From contig JBDROF010000051.1 in NCBI GenBank assembly GCA_043810345.1, positions 1 to 14,941 on the forward strand: a stretch of 14,941 bases of DNA, in the 5' to 3' direction. This document shows, one piece after another, positions 1 through 7,838 of this stretch. The notes under the pieces are model-generated. The model was not told the DNA's origin, searched no databases, and was given only the letters and a program-made list of their open reading frames with translations. The DNA comes from QYOJ01 sp043810345 (GTDB lineage Bacteria > Bacteroidota > Bacteroidia > Bacteroidales > FEN-979). The stretch's first letter is position 1. Each line of letters starts with the position of its first letter. A program made the translations under genes and the position numbers.

Positions 1-62
1 ACCGGGGAACCTGCTTCAGCTGTACCCGGTGTGTGGATTATTGTCCGGTTAAATCTTATTAA
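1..62 (+). CDS. C-terminal end of a [4Fe-4S] ferredoxin-type protein (5' truncated by window)
   Basis: Reading from base 3, the frame gives RGTCFSCTRCVDYCPVKSY and then TAA at 60-62. The Cys-x2-Cys-x2-Cys-x3-Cys-Pro pattern is the classic [4Fe-4S] ferredoxin motif, here at the extreme C-terminus. Everything before it lies outside the window, so the full domain set is unknown. Its stop is 14 bases before the next start codon on the same strand, so it is probably the upstream gene of the same operon and a candidate electron donor or acceptor for the NuoEF-like protein. Confidence 0.72.
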   Translation, partial: RGTCFSCTRCVDYCPVKSY

Positions 63-76
63 GGACCAACCAAACA

Positions 77-1912
77 ATGGAAAACCTGACATCCAAGGAA
101 CAAACCATTCAACTGCTGAACCGGATCGCCCTCATCAGCGGAATCGTGGCCTTCATCCTGTGCATCCTCATCATTGCCAATTACATCCAGGTGAAACGGG
201 TGGATCCGCTCAATACCCCGGCCATGACTGTCCTGCTGGAACGATTGAAGAACAATCCAGGTGATGAGACTCTCCGTAACGAGATCCGTGAACTCGACCT
301 TCTCTCACGCAAAGCTTTCTTTACCAGTCAGTGGCAGATCCGGACAGGAGGGTACATTCTGTTGATTTGCGTGTTGATTGCGGTTATCTGCATGAAGTGG
401 ATCGAACTGATCCGTCCGAAGATCCCACCCTTTCCGGAACCGGTCAAAGATAGCTTCTGGGAACAACGGAAAATCAACCAACGCTGGATCATCTATACCG
501 GGATATTTCTGGTTGCCGGTTCTCTTATTCTGGCCTTTCTCACGTACTCTGAGATCGGGAAAACACTTCAAGATCAATCCACTGCATTACAGATGCCAAC
601 CGATTCAGTAGAAACGGCCAGAACTGAATATAGTAACACTGAACCGACACAAGGCAAAGAAAATCAACTAATTGTCTCGAACAACACACCTGAAGATCAG
701 TCCGATAACCTGATCGCTGCAAGTGCCAATCCAGTCCCAGTTCAGCCGTTTCCTTCCCGTCAGGAAGTCCTTGACAACTCGTTGACATTCCGCGGTCCTG
801 ACGGAAACGGAGTTGTTTTCAGCAAGAACTTTCCGGTCAGTTGGAACGGTAAAACCGGATCGAACATCAAATGGAAAGCCCAGATCCCGCTACCGGGGCA
901 CAACTCACCCATCGTATGGAACGAAAAGGTGTTTTTATCGGGCGCCAATGCCAGCAAACGGGAGGTCTATTGTTTTGATGCAACAACAGGAAAAATCTTA
1001 TGGCAGAAGGATGTCTCTGCTATAAAGGGAGCTCCATCTACTGTACCGAAAGTGGACAGGGAAACCGGTCTGGCTGCTCCGACCATGACGACCGACGGCC
1101 AGCGGGTTTACGCCATCTTCGCTACAGGCGATCTGGTGGCATTGGATATGGAAGGGAAACTGGTTTGGTCGAAGAACCTGGGACTGCCAAAGAATCATTA
1201 CGGACACTCCTCTTCTCTTATCATGTACCGCAACCTGCTGATCGTTCAATATGACCAATCGCAGGGCGCCAGTGTAAAAGCCTTTGCTGGCGCCTCCGGA
1301 GAGTTGGTGTGGAATACCCCCCGTGACGTCAGGGTCTCCTGGGCTTCGCCCATTCTGGTCAATACAGGTCAACACATGGAACTGATTCTTTCCGCCGACC
1401 CCTATGTCGCTTCCTATGACCCGGCTACCGGAAAAGAACGCTGGCGGTTGAATTGCATTTACGGAGAAGTAGGACCCTCTGTGGCCTATGCGGACAGGTA
1501 TCTGTTCGCTACCAATGAATATGCCAAACTGGTCGCTATTAAACTGGGAGATCCGCCACAGGTAGCCTGGGAGTTATCTGATTACCTGTCGGATATCCCG
1601 AGTCCGGTGGCCAATGACAAGGTTCTTTTCCTGGTCACCAGTTACGGTGTAATTGTATGTTACGATGCCAAAACCGGGGAGGAGTACTGGATCAAAGAGC
1701 TGGATAACAACACCTATGCTTCACCTGTACTGGTCGAGGATAAGGTATATCAGATGGATAAAACAGGGATCATGCATATATTCAGGGCTGATAAGGTATA
1801 TTCTCAGGTCGGGGAGCCACCCCTGGGGGAGGGATCTGTCTGTACACCTGCGTTTTCCGGCGGAAAGATTTTCATCAGAGGGGATAAACATTTATTTTGT
1901 ATTGGAAATTAA
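77..1912 (+). CDS. Membrane-anchored PQQ-like/BamB-like beta-propeller protein
   Basis: This 611-residue protein has two halves. The N-terminal part has three clear hydrophobic segments at about residues 17-36, 91-109 and 137-156. The loop between segments 2 and 3 (110-136) is rich in Arg and Lys, so the positive-inside rule puts that loop in the cytoplasm and the C-terminus in the periplasm. After a polar Ser/Thr/Gln/Asn-rich linker (about 160-236), residues 238-611 form a PQQ-type beta-propeller. It opens with FRGPDGNGV and has repeated blade ends such as FDATTGKILWQK and YDPATGKERWR. Propellers of this type are usually scaffolds related to BamB or quinoprotein dehydrogenases; actual PQQ binding cannot be claimed. 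ATG at 77 follows the upstream stop by 14 bases. The next gene starts 23 bases after its stop. Its role is unknown; sitting next to electron-transfer genes hints at a membrane or periplasmic accessory of that system. Confidence 0.85.
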   Translation: MENLTSKEQTIQLLNRIALISGIVAFILCILIIANYIQVKRVDPLNTPAMTVLLERLKNNPGDETLRNEIRELDLLSRKAFFTSQWQIRTGGYILLICVLIAVICMKWIELIRPKIPPFPEPVKDSFWEQRKINQRWIIYTGIFLVAGSLILAFLTYSEIGKTLQDQSTALQMPTDSVETARTEYSNTEPTQGKENQLIVSNNTPEDQSDNLIAASANPVPVQPFPSRQEVLDNSLTFRGPDGNGVVFSKNFPVSWNGKTGSNIKWKAQIPLPGHNSPIVWNEKVFLSGANASKREVYCFDATTGKILWQKDVSAIKGAPSTVPKVDRETGLAAPTMTTDGQRVYAIFATGDLVALDMEGKLVWSKNLGLPKNHYGHSSSLIMYRNLLIVQYDQSQGASVKAFAGASGELVWNTPRDVRVSWASPILVNTGQHMELILSADPYVASYDPATGKERWRLNCIYGEVGPSVAYADRYLFATNEYAKLVAIKLGDPPQVAWELSDYLSDIPSPVANDKVLFLVTSYGVIVCYDAKTGEEYWIKELDNNTYASPVLVEDKVYQMDKTGIMHIFRADKVYSQVGEPPLGEGSVCTPAFSGGKIFIRGDKHLFCIGN

Positions 1913-1935
1913 CATCTAATTGAACGCCTGATAAC

Positions 1936-4293
1936 GTGTCAGAGAATAACCAAAATATAATCAAGATTGTCGACCGGATTGTCACTGAGCGGGGCACTTC
2001 CCAGGAAACCGTGATCCCGATCCTGCAAGCGATCCAGGAGGAGTTCCATTACCTTCCGGATGAGGCTCTTGAAAGGGTTTGTGCCATCACCGACATCTCG
2101 CCTTCCCGCATCACTGGTATATCCACTTTTTACGGACAGTTCCGGCATCAGCCGGCCGGAAAACACAGCATAAAAATCTGTACGGGGACAGCCTGTCATG
2201 TGAAAGGAGCCCGGCAGGTTTACGATGCCTTTCGACGGGAGCTGAAGCTAACCGGACAGGAGGATACTGATAGCCAGGGGCTCTTTACCATAGAAAAAGC
2301 GGCCTGCCTGGGATGCTGCACCATCGCCCCTGTGATACGTATTGATTCAGTAACCTACGGACAGGTGGTTCCTGAAAAAACTGGGGAGATCCTCCTGGAC
2401 TTCCTGATAAACAAATCCAACCTTAAACAGGATGACCACCCGGTTGAAAACATTGGCCCGAACGGCCAGGGAGAGATCAGGATCGGACTGGGATCCTGCT
2501 GCATTGCCAGTGGCAGCTCGGAGGTGAAATCAGAACTGGAGAAGACCCTGGCGGATGCACATATCCACGTAAATGTAAAGCAGGTGGGATGCGTGGGGAT
2601 CTGTCACCAGGTACCGGTTCTGGAGATTGTCAAACCCGGCGAACCAGCCGCTTATTATGCAAAGATCAAGCCGGAGGAGGTAAAGGAGGTGGTGTTGAGC
2701 CACTTCAGGCCGGAGGGCTTTTTCAACCGCATGAAGACAGATGTAGTTGGACTTTTTGAACAGATCCTCAACGATGGATCCCCATTATCGGTCAGGCGTT
2801 ACAAAGCAGAAGAACGAGATAGCCCGGTAACGGAATTTCTTGATCCCCAATTGAATATTGCAACAGAAAACAGGGGAGTTGTAAGACCCACCGACCTGGC
2901 AGAGTACCAGCGATCAGGTGGTTTTGAAGCACTGTCGGGATGTCTGAAGGATGGTACTCCTAAGGAGGTCATCGATTTGATCTCCGAAAGTGGATTGAGA
3001 GGCCGGGGTGGTGCCGGCTTTCCGACAGGTAAAAAGTGGCAGCTGGTGAAAGACCAGGAGGGATCCCCTAAAATGGTGATATGCAACGGGGATGAAGGAG
3101 ACCCTGGTGCCTTTATGGACCGCATGATCCTCGAATCCTATCCGTATCGTGTCATCGAGGGGATGATCATTGCCGGGTTTGCTACGGGAGCTTCCGAGGG
3201 ATTCCTGTACATCCGGGCTGAATACCCCCTCGCGGTCAGCCGGGTACAGGAGGCCATCGACAAATGCAACGAAAAAGGTCTTCTTGGAACGTATATCCTG
3301 GGAAGCGGATTTTCTTTCTACCTCCGGATATTTGAAGGGGCCGGAGCTTTCGTCTGCGGTGAAGAGACCGCGCTGATCGCCTCTATGGAGGGTCGTCGCG
3401 GCATGCCCCGGATCCGGCCGCCCTATCCATCCCGGATGGGCTTCAGGGGTAAACCAACCCTGGTGAACAATACCGAAACCTTTGCCTTCATCTCCTGGAT
3501 TGTCCGTCATGGAGCAGAGGCCTTTGCCCGGATCGGGATCAACGGGAGCCGGGGCACCAAGGTCTTTGCCCTGGCCGGGAAGGTGAACCGGGGCGGGTTG
3601 ATCGAAGTCCCGATGGGAATGAGCATCCGAAGGATCGTAGAGGAAATCGGTGGTGGGATCGCCAACGGGAAGCGTTTCAAAGCAGTACAGATTGGGGGAC
3701 CCTCAGGCGGGTGCATCCCGGCTTCCCTGGCCGACCTGACGATCGATTTTGAAGCACTGATAGAAGTGGGATCCATGATGGGATCGGGGGGAATGGTGGT
3801 GCTGGATGAGGATGACTGCATGGTGGATATCGCGTATTACTTTTTAACCTTCACTCAGAACCAGTCGTGCGGAAGATGTACATTTTGCCGGATAGGAACA
3901 AAGCGAATGCTGGAGTTGCTGGAAAAAATCCGCAACGGAGCAGGAGTTCCGGAGGACCTTAAAACCCTGGAACACCTGGCAGGTTCTACCAAACGGGGGA
4001 GTTTATGCGGACTTGGAAAAACCGCGCCGAACCCGGTCCTTTCCACATTGGTCTATTTCCGGGAAGAGTACGAAGCACACCTGCAGGGAAGGTGCCCGGC
4101 TGGAAAGTGTACGCCACTGATCCGCTATTCCATCACCGACGATTGCATTGGCTGCACCAGATGTGCCCAGCGCTGCCCCTCAGAAGCCATTGAATACAAA
4201 CCGTTTGAAAAACATTTCATCGATCAGGAGAGGTGCATCAGGTGCGACATCTGCCGGTCGGTGTGTCCCGAGGATGCCATCCTGATCACCTGA
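1936..4293 (+). CDS. NuoE-NuoF fusion, HydC-HydB-like NAD(H)-linked flavin/iron-sulfur oxidoreductase
   Basis: The 785-residue cytoplasmic protein fuses several modules. Residues 1-160 are NuoE/HydC-like, with [2Fe-2S] cysteines C82, C87, C124 and C128. Residues 180-257 are a second thioredoxin-like [2Fe-2S] domain (C188/C189, C219, C223). The NuoF core carries the FMN loop GRGGAGFPTGKKW (about 355-368), the NADH region NGDEGDPGAFMDR, an SLBB stretch (about 540-600) and the N3-type [4Fe-4S] set C645, C648, C651 and C691. The C-terminus has two ferredoxin [4Fe-4S] motifs, C737/C740/C743/C747 and C767/C770/C773/C777. From NuoF outward this matches HydB of electron-bifurcating hydrogenases; NuoE/HydC is fused in front. 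The expected reaction is electron exchange between NAD(H) and iron-sulfur partners. The start is GTG at 1936: an in-frame TGA at 1921-1923 and conserved sequence right after it leave little choice. The next gene follows after 3 bases. The partner giving or taking electrons is not identified. Confidence 0.93.
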   Translation: MSENNQNIIKIVDRIVTERGTSQETVIPILQAIQEEFHYLPDEALERVCAITDISPSRITGISTFYGQFRHQPAGKHSIKICTGTACHVKGARQVYDAFRRELKLTGQEDTDSQGLFTIEKAACLGCCTIAPVIRIDSVTYGQVVPEKTGEILLDFLINKSNLKQDDHPVENIGPNGQGEIRIGLGSCCIASGSSEVKSELEKTLADAHIHVNVKQVGCVGICHQVPVLEIVKPGEPAAYYAKIKPEEVKEVVLSHFRPEGFFNRMKTDVVGLFEQILNDGSPLSVRRYKAEERDSPVTEFLDPQLNIATENRGVVRPTDLAEYQRSGGFEALSGCLKDGTPKEVIDLISESGLRGRGGAGFPTGKKWQLVKDQEGSPKMVICNGDEGDPGAFMDRMILESYPYRVIEGMIIAGFATGASEGFLYIRAEYPLAVSRVQEAIDKCNEKGLLGTYILGSGFSFYLRIFEGAGAFVCGEETALIASMEGRRGMPRIRPPYPSRMGFRGKPTLVNNTETFAFISWIVRHGAEAFARIGINGSRGTKVFALAGKVNRGGLIEVPMGMSIRRIVEEIGGGIANGKRFKAVQIGGPSGGCIPASLADLTIDFEALIEVGSMMGSGGMVVLDEDDCMVDIAYYFLTFTQNQSCGRCTFCRIGTKRMLELLEKIRNGAGVPEDLKTLEHLAGSTKRGSLCGLGKTAPNPVLSTLVYFREEYEAHLQGRCPAGKCTPLIRYSITDDCIGCTRCAQRCPSEAIEYKPFEKHFIDQERCIRCDICRSVCPEDAILIT

Positions 4294-4296
4294 TCC

Positions 4297-5874
4297 ATGC
4301 AGATTACGATCGACCATATCACCATTGACGTGAACAAAGAACAGACCGTCATGCAGGCTGCCGAATCAGCGGGCATCCTGATCCCCTACATGTGTTACCT
4401 GCCGGGGCATACCAATCACCCCTCCTGCATGATATGCCTGGTCAAGGATCTCGACAGCGGTAACCTATTCCCCTCCTGTGCCATGGCGGTAACTGACGGC
4501 ATGAACCTATCGGCCTCCTCCGAAGATGTGATGGAGGCACGGAAAGAGGCATTGGAGTTACTGCTCAGTGATCATGTTGGCGATTGCGAAGCCCCCTGCC
4601 GGATCTCTTGTCCGGCTTTCATGAACATCCCTTTGATGAACCGCCTGATAGCCGCAAATAAGGATGCAGAGGCGCTTCGGGTGGTGAGGGAAGAGATATC
4701 CCTCCCCCTGGTGCTCGGGTATATTTGTCAGGCCCCCTGTGAAAATGCCTGTCGCAGAAAAAAAATTGACCAACCGGTCTCTATTTGTTTGCTTAAACGC
4801 TTTACCGCACAGGATGAAATCATCCTGAAAACAGGCCTGGAGAAACCGGAAACAACTACCGGGAAAAGGGTAGCGGTAATCGGTACCGGTCCGGCCGGAA
4901 TGGCAGCCGCATTTTATACCCTGCGGATGGGTCATGCCTGTGTGCTGTACGATCAGAATGAACTTCCGGGCGGAACATTACGTTACAGCATCCCCGGTGA
5001 CCTGCTGCCCAAACCAATGCTCGACGCCGACATAGAATCTATTTACACACTGGGAGGTGAGTTCAGACTGAACTGCAGGGTTACCGGAGAGCTCTGGGAG
5101 CGGGAGATCCTTCCCGGATTTGATGCAGTGATCCTGGCTACCGGATCTAAGGAGGAGCACCCCGTGGATGAATTTGGACTACCAATCCTGGATACGGGTT
5201 CGGTCATTCACAGGAAAAGTTTCGCTTCTGGTAAACCAGGTGTGTTTGGGTGTGGCAGCATCATCTCTGAACAGCTGCTCTCCGTGAGATCGGTTGCCCA
5301 GGGTAAAAAAGCGGCCCTGGAGGCAGATGCCTATCTCAGACGGAATGACGAGCTGCGACGGAAACCGATGTTCAACTCCACCATCGGTCCATTGAGAGAG
5401 GATGAGTATTCGGAATATATGCAGGAGGCCACTGACGATCCCAGAACCGATCCCAACCGTGGATACTTCAGCGGTTTTTCGCCTGATGAAGCGATCCGGG
5501 AAGCCCGCCGGTGCATGCATTGCGACTGCCGGAAACCGGTAAGTTGCAAGCTGAGGATTTATACCGATCAATATGGCGCCAACCGCAGAAGATTTGCGCC
5601 AGCGGAACGAAAGCGGCTTACCCGAAACCTGCAGCACGAGCTGGTGGTGTATGAACCGGAGAAGTGCATCCGATGCGGATTGTGTGTGGAGATCACACAA
5701 AATGAAAAAGAGCTATTGGGGTTAGCCTATGTTGGAAGAGGCTTCGATGTCAGGATCAAAGTGCCTTTCAGTAAAACAATGGAAGAAGGATTGGTAAAAA
5801 CTGCCAGGGCATGTGTAGAGGGATGCCCGACGGGAGCACTGGCGGATAAAAAAAAAGATGAGGTGATGAGGTAG
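4297..5874 (+). CDS. NuoG-type iron-sulfur / GltD-like FAD fusion protein lacking the NAD(P)H domain
   Basis: The 525-residue protein begins with a NuoG/HydA-type [2Fe-2S] domain: C33, C44, C47 and C61 have the canonical x10, x2, x13 spacing. Next is a Fer4_20-like module as in GltD, with C97/C101/C105 and C144/C148/C152. An FAD-binding fold follows at about 191-345 (VAVIGTGPAGMAAAF, glycines 196/198/201). A cysteine cluster lies at C406, C409, C411 and C417. The tail is a NuoG-type [4Fe-4S] segment with C457, C460 and C463 plus CVEGCPTGAL (C506, C510). In GltD relatives, roughly 150 residues of NAD(P)H-binding fold sit between ATG (here 281-283) and the final FAD motif; here that interval is about 30 residues and no second GxGxxA/G motif is present. 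The final GD motif reads GCGS. It probably relays electrons to or from the NuoEF-like partner 3 bases upstream. No H-cluster or molybdopterin domain is present, so the electron sink is unknown. Confidence 0.88.
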   Translation: MQITIDHITIDVNKEQTVMQAAESAGILIPYMCYLPGHTNHPSCMICLVKDLDSGNLFPSCAMAVTDGMNLSASSEDVMEARKEALELLLSDHVGDCEAPCRISCPAFMNIPLMNRLIAANKDAEALRVVREEISLPLVLGYICQAPCENACRRKKIDQPVSICLLKRFTAQDEIILKTGLEKPETTTGKRVAVIGTGPAGMAAAFYTLRMGHACVLYDQNELPGGTLRYSIPGDLLPKPMLDADIESIYTLGGEFRLNCRVTGELWEREILPGFDAVILATGSKEEHPVDEFGLPILDTGSVIHRKSFASGKPGVFGCGSIISEQLLSVRSVAQGKKAALEADAYLRRNDELRRKPMFNSTIGPLREDEYSEYMQEATDDPRTDPNRGYFSGFSPDEAIREARRCMHCDCRKPVSCKLRIYTDQYGANRRRFAPAERKRLTRNLQHELVVYEPEKCIRCGLCVEITQNEKELLGLAYVGRGFDVRIKVPFSKTMEEGLVKTARACVEGCPTGALADKKKDEVMR

Positions 5875-5912
5875 TGAGGTAGTGAAATAGTGGAATAGTA
5901 AGATGGTGATAA
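5857..5912 (+). repeat. Degenerate 8-bp tandem repeat spanning a stop codon
   Basis: In register the units are GATGAGGT, GATGAGGT, AGTGAGGT, AGTGAAAT, AGTGGAAT, AGTAAGAT and then the more diverged GGTGATAA. The first two encode the last residues of the flavoprotein (D-E-V-M-R) and the TAG stop at 5872-5874 lies across units two and three. The remainder fills most of the 60-base gap before the next gene. Such an array can change length by slippage. An effect on the C-terminus or on spacing is inference. Confidence 0.7.
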
Positions 5913-5934
5913 TGAAATATTTGAAGATGTTCAG

Positions 5935-7059
5935 ATGAAGCAAAATGAAATAACTGCATTGTTCTTCTTGTTGACCCTGGGTTCTGTCGGAACAGGTTTT
6001 AGCCAGGCGAAAAGTCCTGACTGCTGGCCTTCGTTCCGTGGGGACCCGCAGCTTACAGGTACCTCCCCGGTTTCAATTCAACCACCGCTGAAACTTCTCT
6101 GGACGTTCAAGGCCGGCGATGCCATTAAATCCTCTCCGGTGATATGCGAATCTCTTATTTGCTTTGGATCCGACGACGGGTTTATCTATGCACTCTCTCC
6201 CGACGGAAAACTAAAGTGGAAATACAATGCAGGAACATCCGTCGAAGCTGCTCCATTGTATTTGGATCATACCCTATATGTAGGATCACTTGAAGGGATC
6301 CTCTTTGCGCTGAATGCGGAAACGGGCAGCCTGAAATGGAAGTATCCAACTGAGGGACAGATCTCGGGATCTTCCAACTGGACGTGGTCGGCAAACAGAA
6401 AACGGAAAGAGATTCTTACAGGAAGTTATGATTACAACCTCCATGCAGTGGATGCTATCACAGGGAAGCCATTGTGGAAATACGAATCCAACAACTTCAT
6501 CAACGGAGCAGCTGCCATCAGCGGTGAAGTGGCCGTATTTGGCGGTTGCGACGGGTACCTGCACCTGGTGAACACGGCAACCGGAAAAGTGGATGACACC
6601 ATCAACCTGGACACTTACATTGCCTCATCGGCAGCTATCAGGGAAGGCAAAGCCTGGTTCGGAAATTACGATGGAGAGTTTTATTGCGCTGATCTGAACC
6701 GAAAAAAGATTCTCTGGAAGACCGGGGGAGGAGGGCCCTTTCTATCCTCTCCGGCCATCCTCGGAGAGCGGGTGTTGATCGGGTCTCAGAATCGCTACCT
6801 CTATTGTTATCAGGCGACGACAGGAGAACTGCTGTGGAAGTACAAAGCGCTTGGAAAGGTGGATGCCTCCCCGGTCATTGCAGGTAACCTGGTGGTGGTT
6901 GCCTCTTCCGACGGCAGGCTTCATCTGCTGGAACTGGATAGTGGAAAAGAGGTTTGGGTCTACGAAATCGGAAGCCAGATAACGGCCACCCCGGCAATCA
7001 CTTCCGGGTTGATTCTCGTAGGGGCACACGACGGAACCCTTTATGCGTTCGGGCCATGA
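5935..7059 (+). CDS. Secreted PQQ-like (BamB-like) beta-propeller protein
   Basis: The 374-residue protein opens with a signal peptide (about residues 1-25, MKQNEITALFFLLTLGSVG followed by TGFSQA). There is no lipobox cysteine, so a soluble periplasmic location is likely. The rest is almost entirely propeller repeats of about 40 residues. The blade ends read YALSPDGKLKWKY, FALNAETGSLKWKY, HAVDAITGKPLWKY, LVNTATGKV, CADLNRKKILWK, CYQATTGELLWKY and LLELDSGKEVWVY, closing with LYAFGP. That fits an eight-bladed fold with first-to-last strand closure. It is a smaller paralogue of the propeller at 77-1912 but lacks the membrane segments. Whether it binds PQQ, protein partners or a redox cofactor cannot be read from sequence. 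Its TGA overlaps the ATG of the decayed glycosyltransferase remnant (ATGA at 7056-7059), a sign of former translational coupling. Confidence 0.88.
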   Translation: MKQNEITALFFLLTLGSVGTGFSQAKSPDCWPSFRGDPQLTGTSPVSIQPPLKLLWTFKAGDAIKSSPVICESLICFGSDDGFIYALSPDGKLKWKYNAGTSVEAAPLYLDHTLYVGSLEGILFALNAETGSLKWKYPTEGQISGSSNWTWSANRKRKEILTGSYDYNLHAVDAITGKPLWKYESNNFINGAAAISGEVAVFGGCDGYLHLVNTATGKVDDTINLDTYIASSAAIREGKAWFGNYDGEFYCADLNRKKILWKTGGGGPFLSSPAILGERVLIGSQNRYLYCYQATTGELLWKYKALGKVDASPVIAGNLVVVASSDGRLHLLELDSGKEVWVYEIGSQITATPAITSGLILVGAHDGTLYAFGP

Positions 7060-7162
7060 AGATCATTCAGATAGTACCGGGTATTGGGGGGACATTTTAC
7101 TGCGGCAACTTACCCGGAAAATAGTGGGTATATATCAACAGCTCCTCGAAAAAAAACAATGA
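7056..7162 (+). pseudogene. Remnant of a glycosyltransferase gene with almost the whole interior deleted
   Basis: ATG at 7056 overlaps the upstream stop and opens MKIIQIVPGIGGTFYCGN, the start I recognise from GT4-family glycosyltransferases, which normally continue C-x-R-D-N. Here it runs into LPGK and a TAG stop at 7122-7124. In another frame, directly abutting at 7109/7110, the sequence reads LTRKIVGIYQQLLEKKQ and TGA at 7160-7162, which resembles the C-terminal helix of the same enzymes. The gene would normally be about 1.1-1.3 kb, so about 1.1 kb is missing while both ends and both neighbour junctions are preserved. The ABC ATPase starts 4 bases after the final TGA. N-terminal recognition is from memory of the family; the C-terminal match is weaker. 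An assembly collapse is the main alternative. Confidence 0.68.
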
Positions 7163-7166
7163 CAGT

Positions 7167-7838
7167 ATGCTTGCAACACTTCAAAAGATTTCCAAGCAGT
7201 ATGATTACCCCGTGCTGGTTGAGATTTCGCTGACCATTCATCGTGGAGATTCAATAGCCATCATAGGTCCTTCAGGATCAGGCAAAAGCACTTTGCTGAA
7301 TATCCTGGGAACACTTGATCGTCCCTCTTCCGGCCGGGTCATTCTCAACGGCGAAGCGGTGGAATCACTGGATGATAATCAGCTGGCCGGAATCAGGAAC
7401 CGTTTCATCGGATTTGTATTTCAGCGTCATCACCTGCTCCCCCAGCTCACGTTGCTGGAGAACATCCTTCTCCCGATACTTCCTGAAAAGGATAGATCGG
7501 TGGTAAAAGAAGCGGAACAACGGGCATTCCGGTTACTGGGACGGGTGGGTTTAAGCGACCGTATAACGCACCACCCAGGGCAGCTTTCGGTGGGTGAGTG
7601 CCAGCGTGCGGCTGTGGTAAGAGCATTGATCAACAAACCTGGACTGCTTCTGGCCGACGAGCCCACCGGCTCGCTGGACGAAGAACATGCCAGCGCCCTG
7701 GGAATGCTACTTGTGGAGTTGAATCTTGAAGAAGAGATGGGCATGGTAGTGGTAACTCATTCGGTGGAGCTGGCCAGGGGAATGAAGGTGATCTATCGTC
7801 TCCATTCCGGAAGGCTTGAAAAACTCGAAGAGGCATGA
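7167..7838 (+). CDS. ABC transporter ATP-binding protein, LolD/MacB type
   Basis: This is a complete 223-residue nucleotide-binding subunit, the usual length for LolD-like ATPases. It has Walker A GPSGSGKST (34-42), Q-loop Q86, a signature LSVGECQR (140-147), Walker B LLLADEP (160-166), a D-loop SLDE and the H-loop His198. The signature differs from the usual LSGGEQQR at two positions (V142, C145). ATG overlaps nothing upstream (4 bases after the remnant's TGA) and its stop overlaps the permease ATG in an ATGA (7835-7838), so the two are translationally coupled. ATPases of this group power FtsX/MacB-type permeases that work on lipoproteins, peptides or envelope substrates and do not import solutes. 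The substrate is unknown. Confidence 0.93.
   Translation: MLATLQKISKQYDYPVLVEISLTIHRGDSIAIIGPSGSGKSTLLNILGTLDRPSSGRVILNGEAVESLDDNQLAGIRNRFIGFVFQRHHLLPQLTLLENILLPILPEKDRSVVKEAEQRAFRLLGRVGLSDRITHHPGQLSVGECQRAAVVRALINKPGLLLADEPTGSLDEEHASALGMLLVELNLEEEMGMVVVTHSVELARGMKVIYRLHSGRLEKLEEA

Noticed and set aside
998..1375. Long minus-strand open frame antisense to the first propeller gene
   Set aside because: Its composition is that of a shadow frame; the + strand gene has clear propeller repeats across the same bases.
1936..5874. Respiratory complex I (nuoEFG)
   Set aside because: No membrane subunits, NuoF carries HydB-type extra domains and the NuoG-like protein lacks a molybdopterin-type domain and instead has an FAD fold; a soluble oxidoreductase is more likely.
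5935..7059. True PQQ-dependent dehydrogenase
   Set aside because: Only propeller repeats are visible, at half the usual length of quinoprotein dehydrogenases; I see no clear catalytic site, so the name is limited to PQQ-like/BamB-like propeller.
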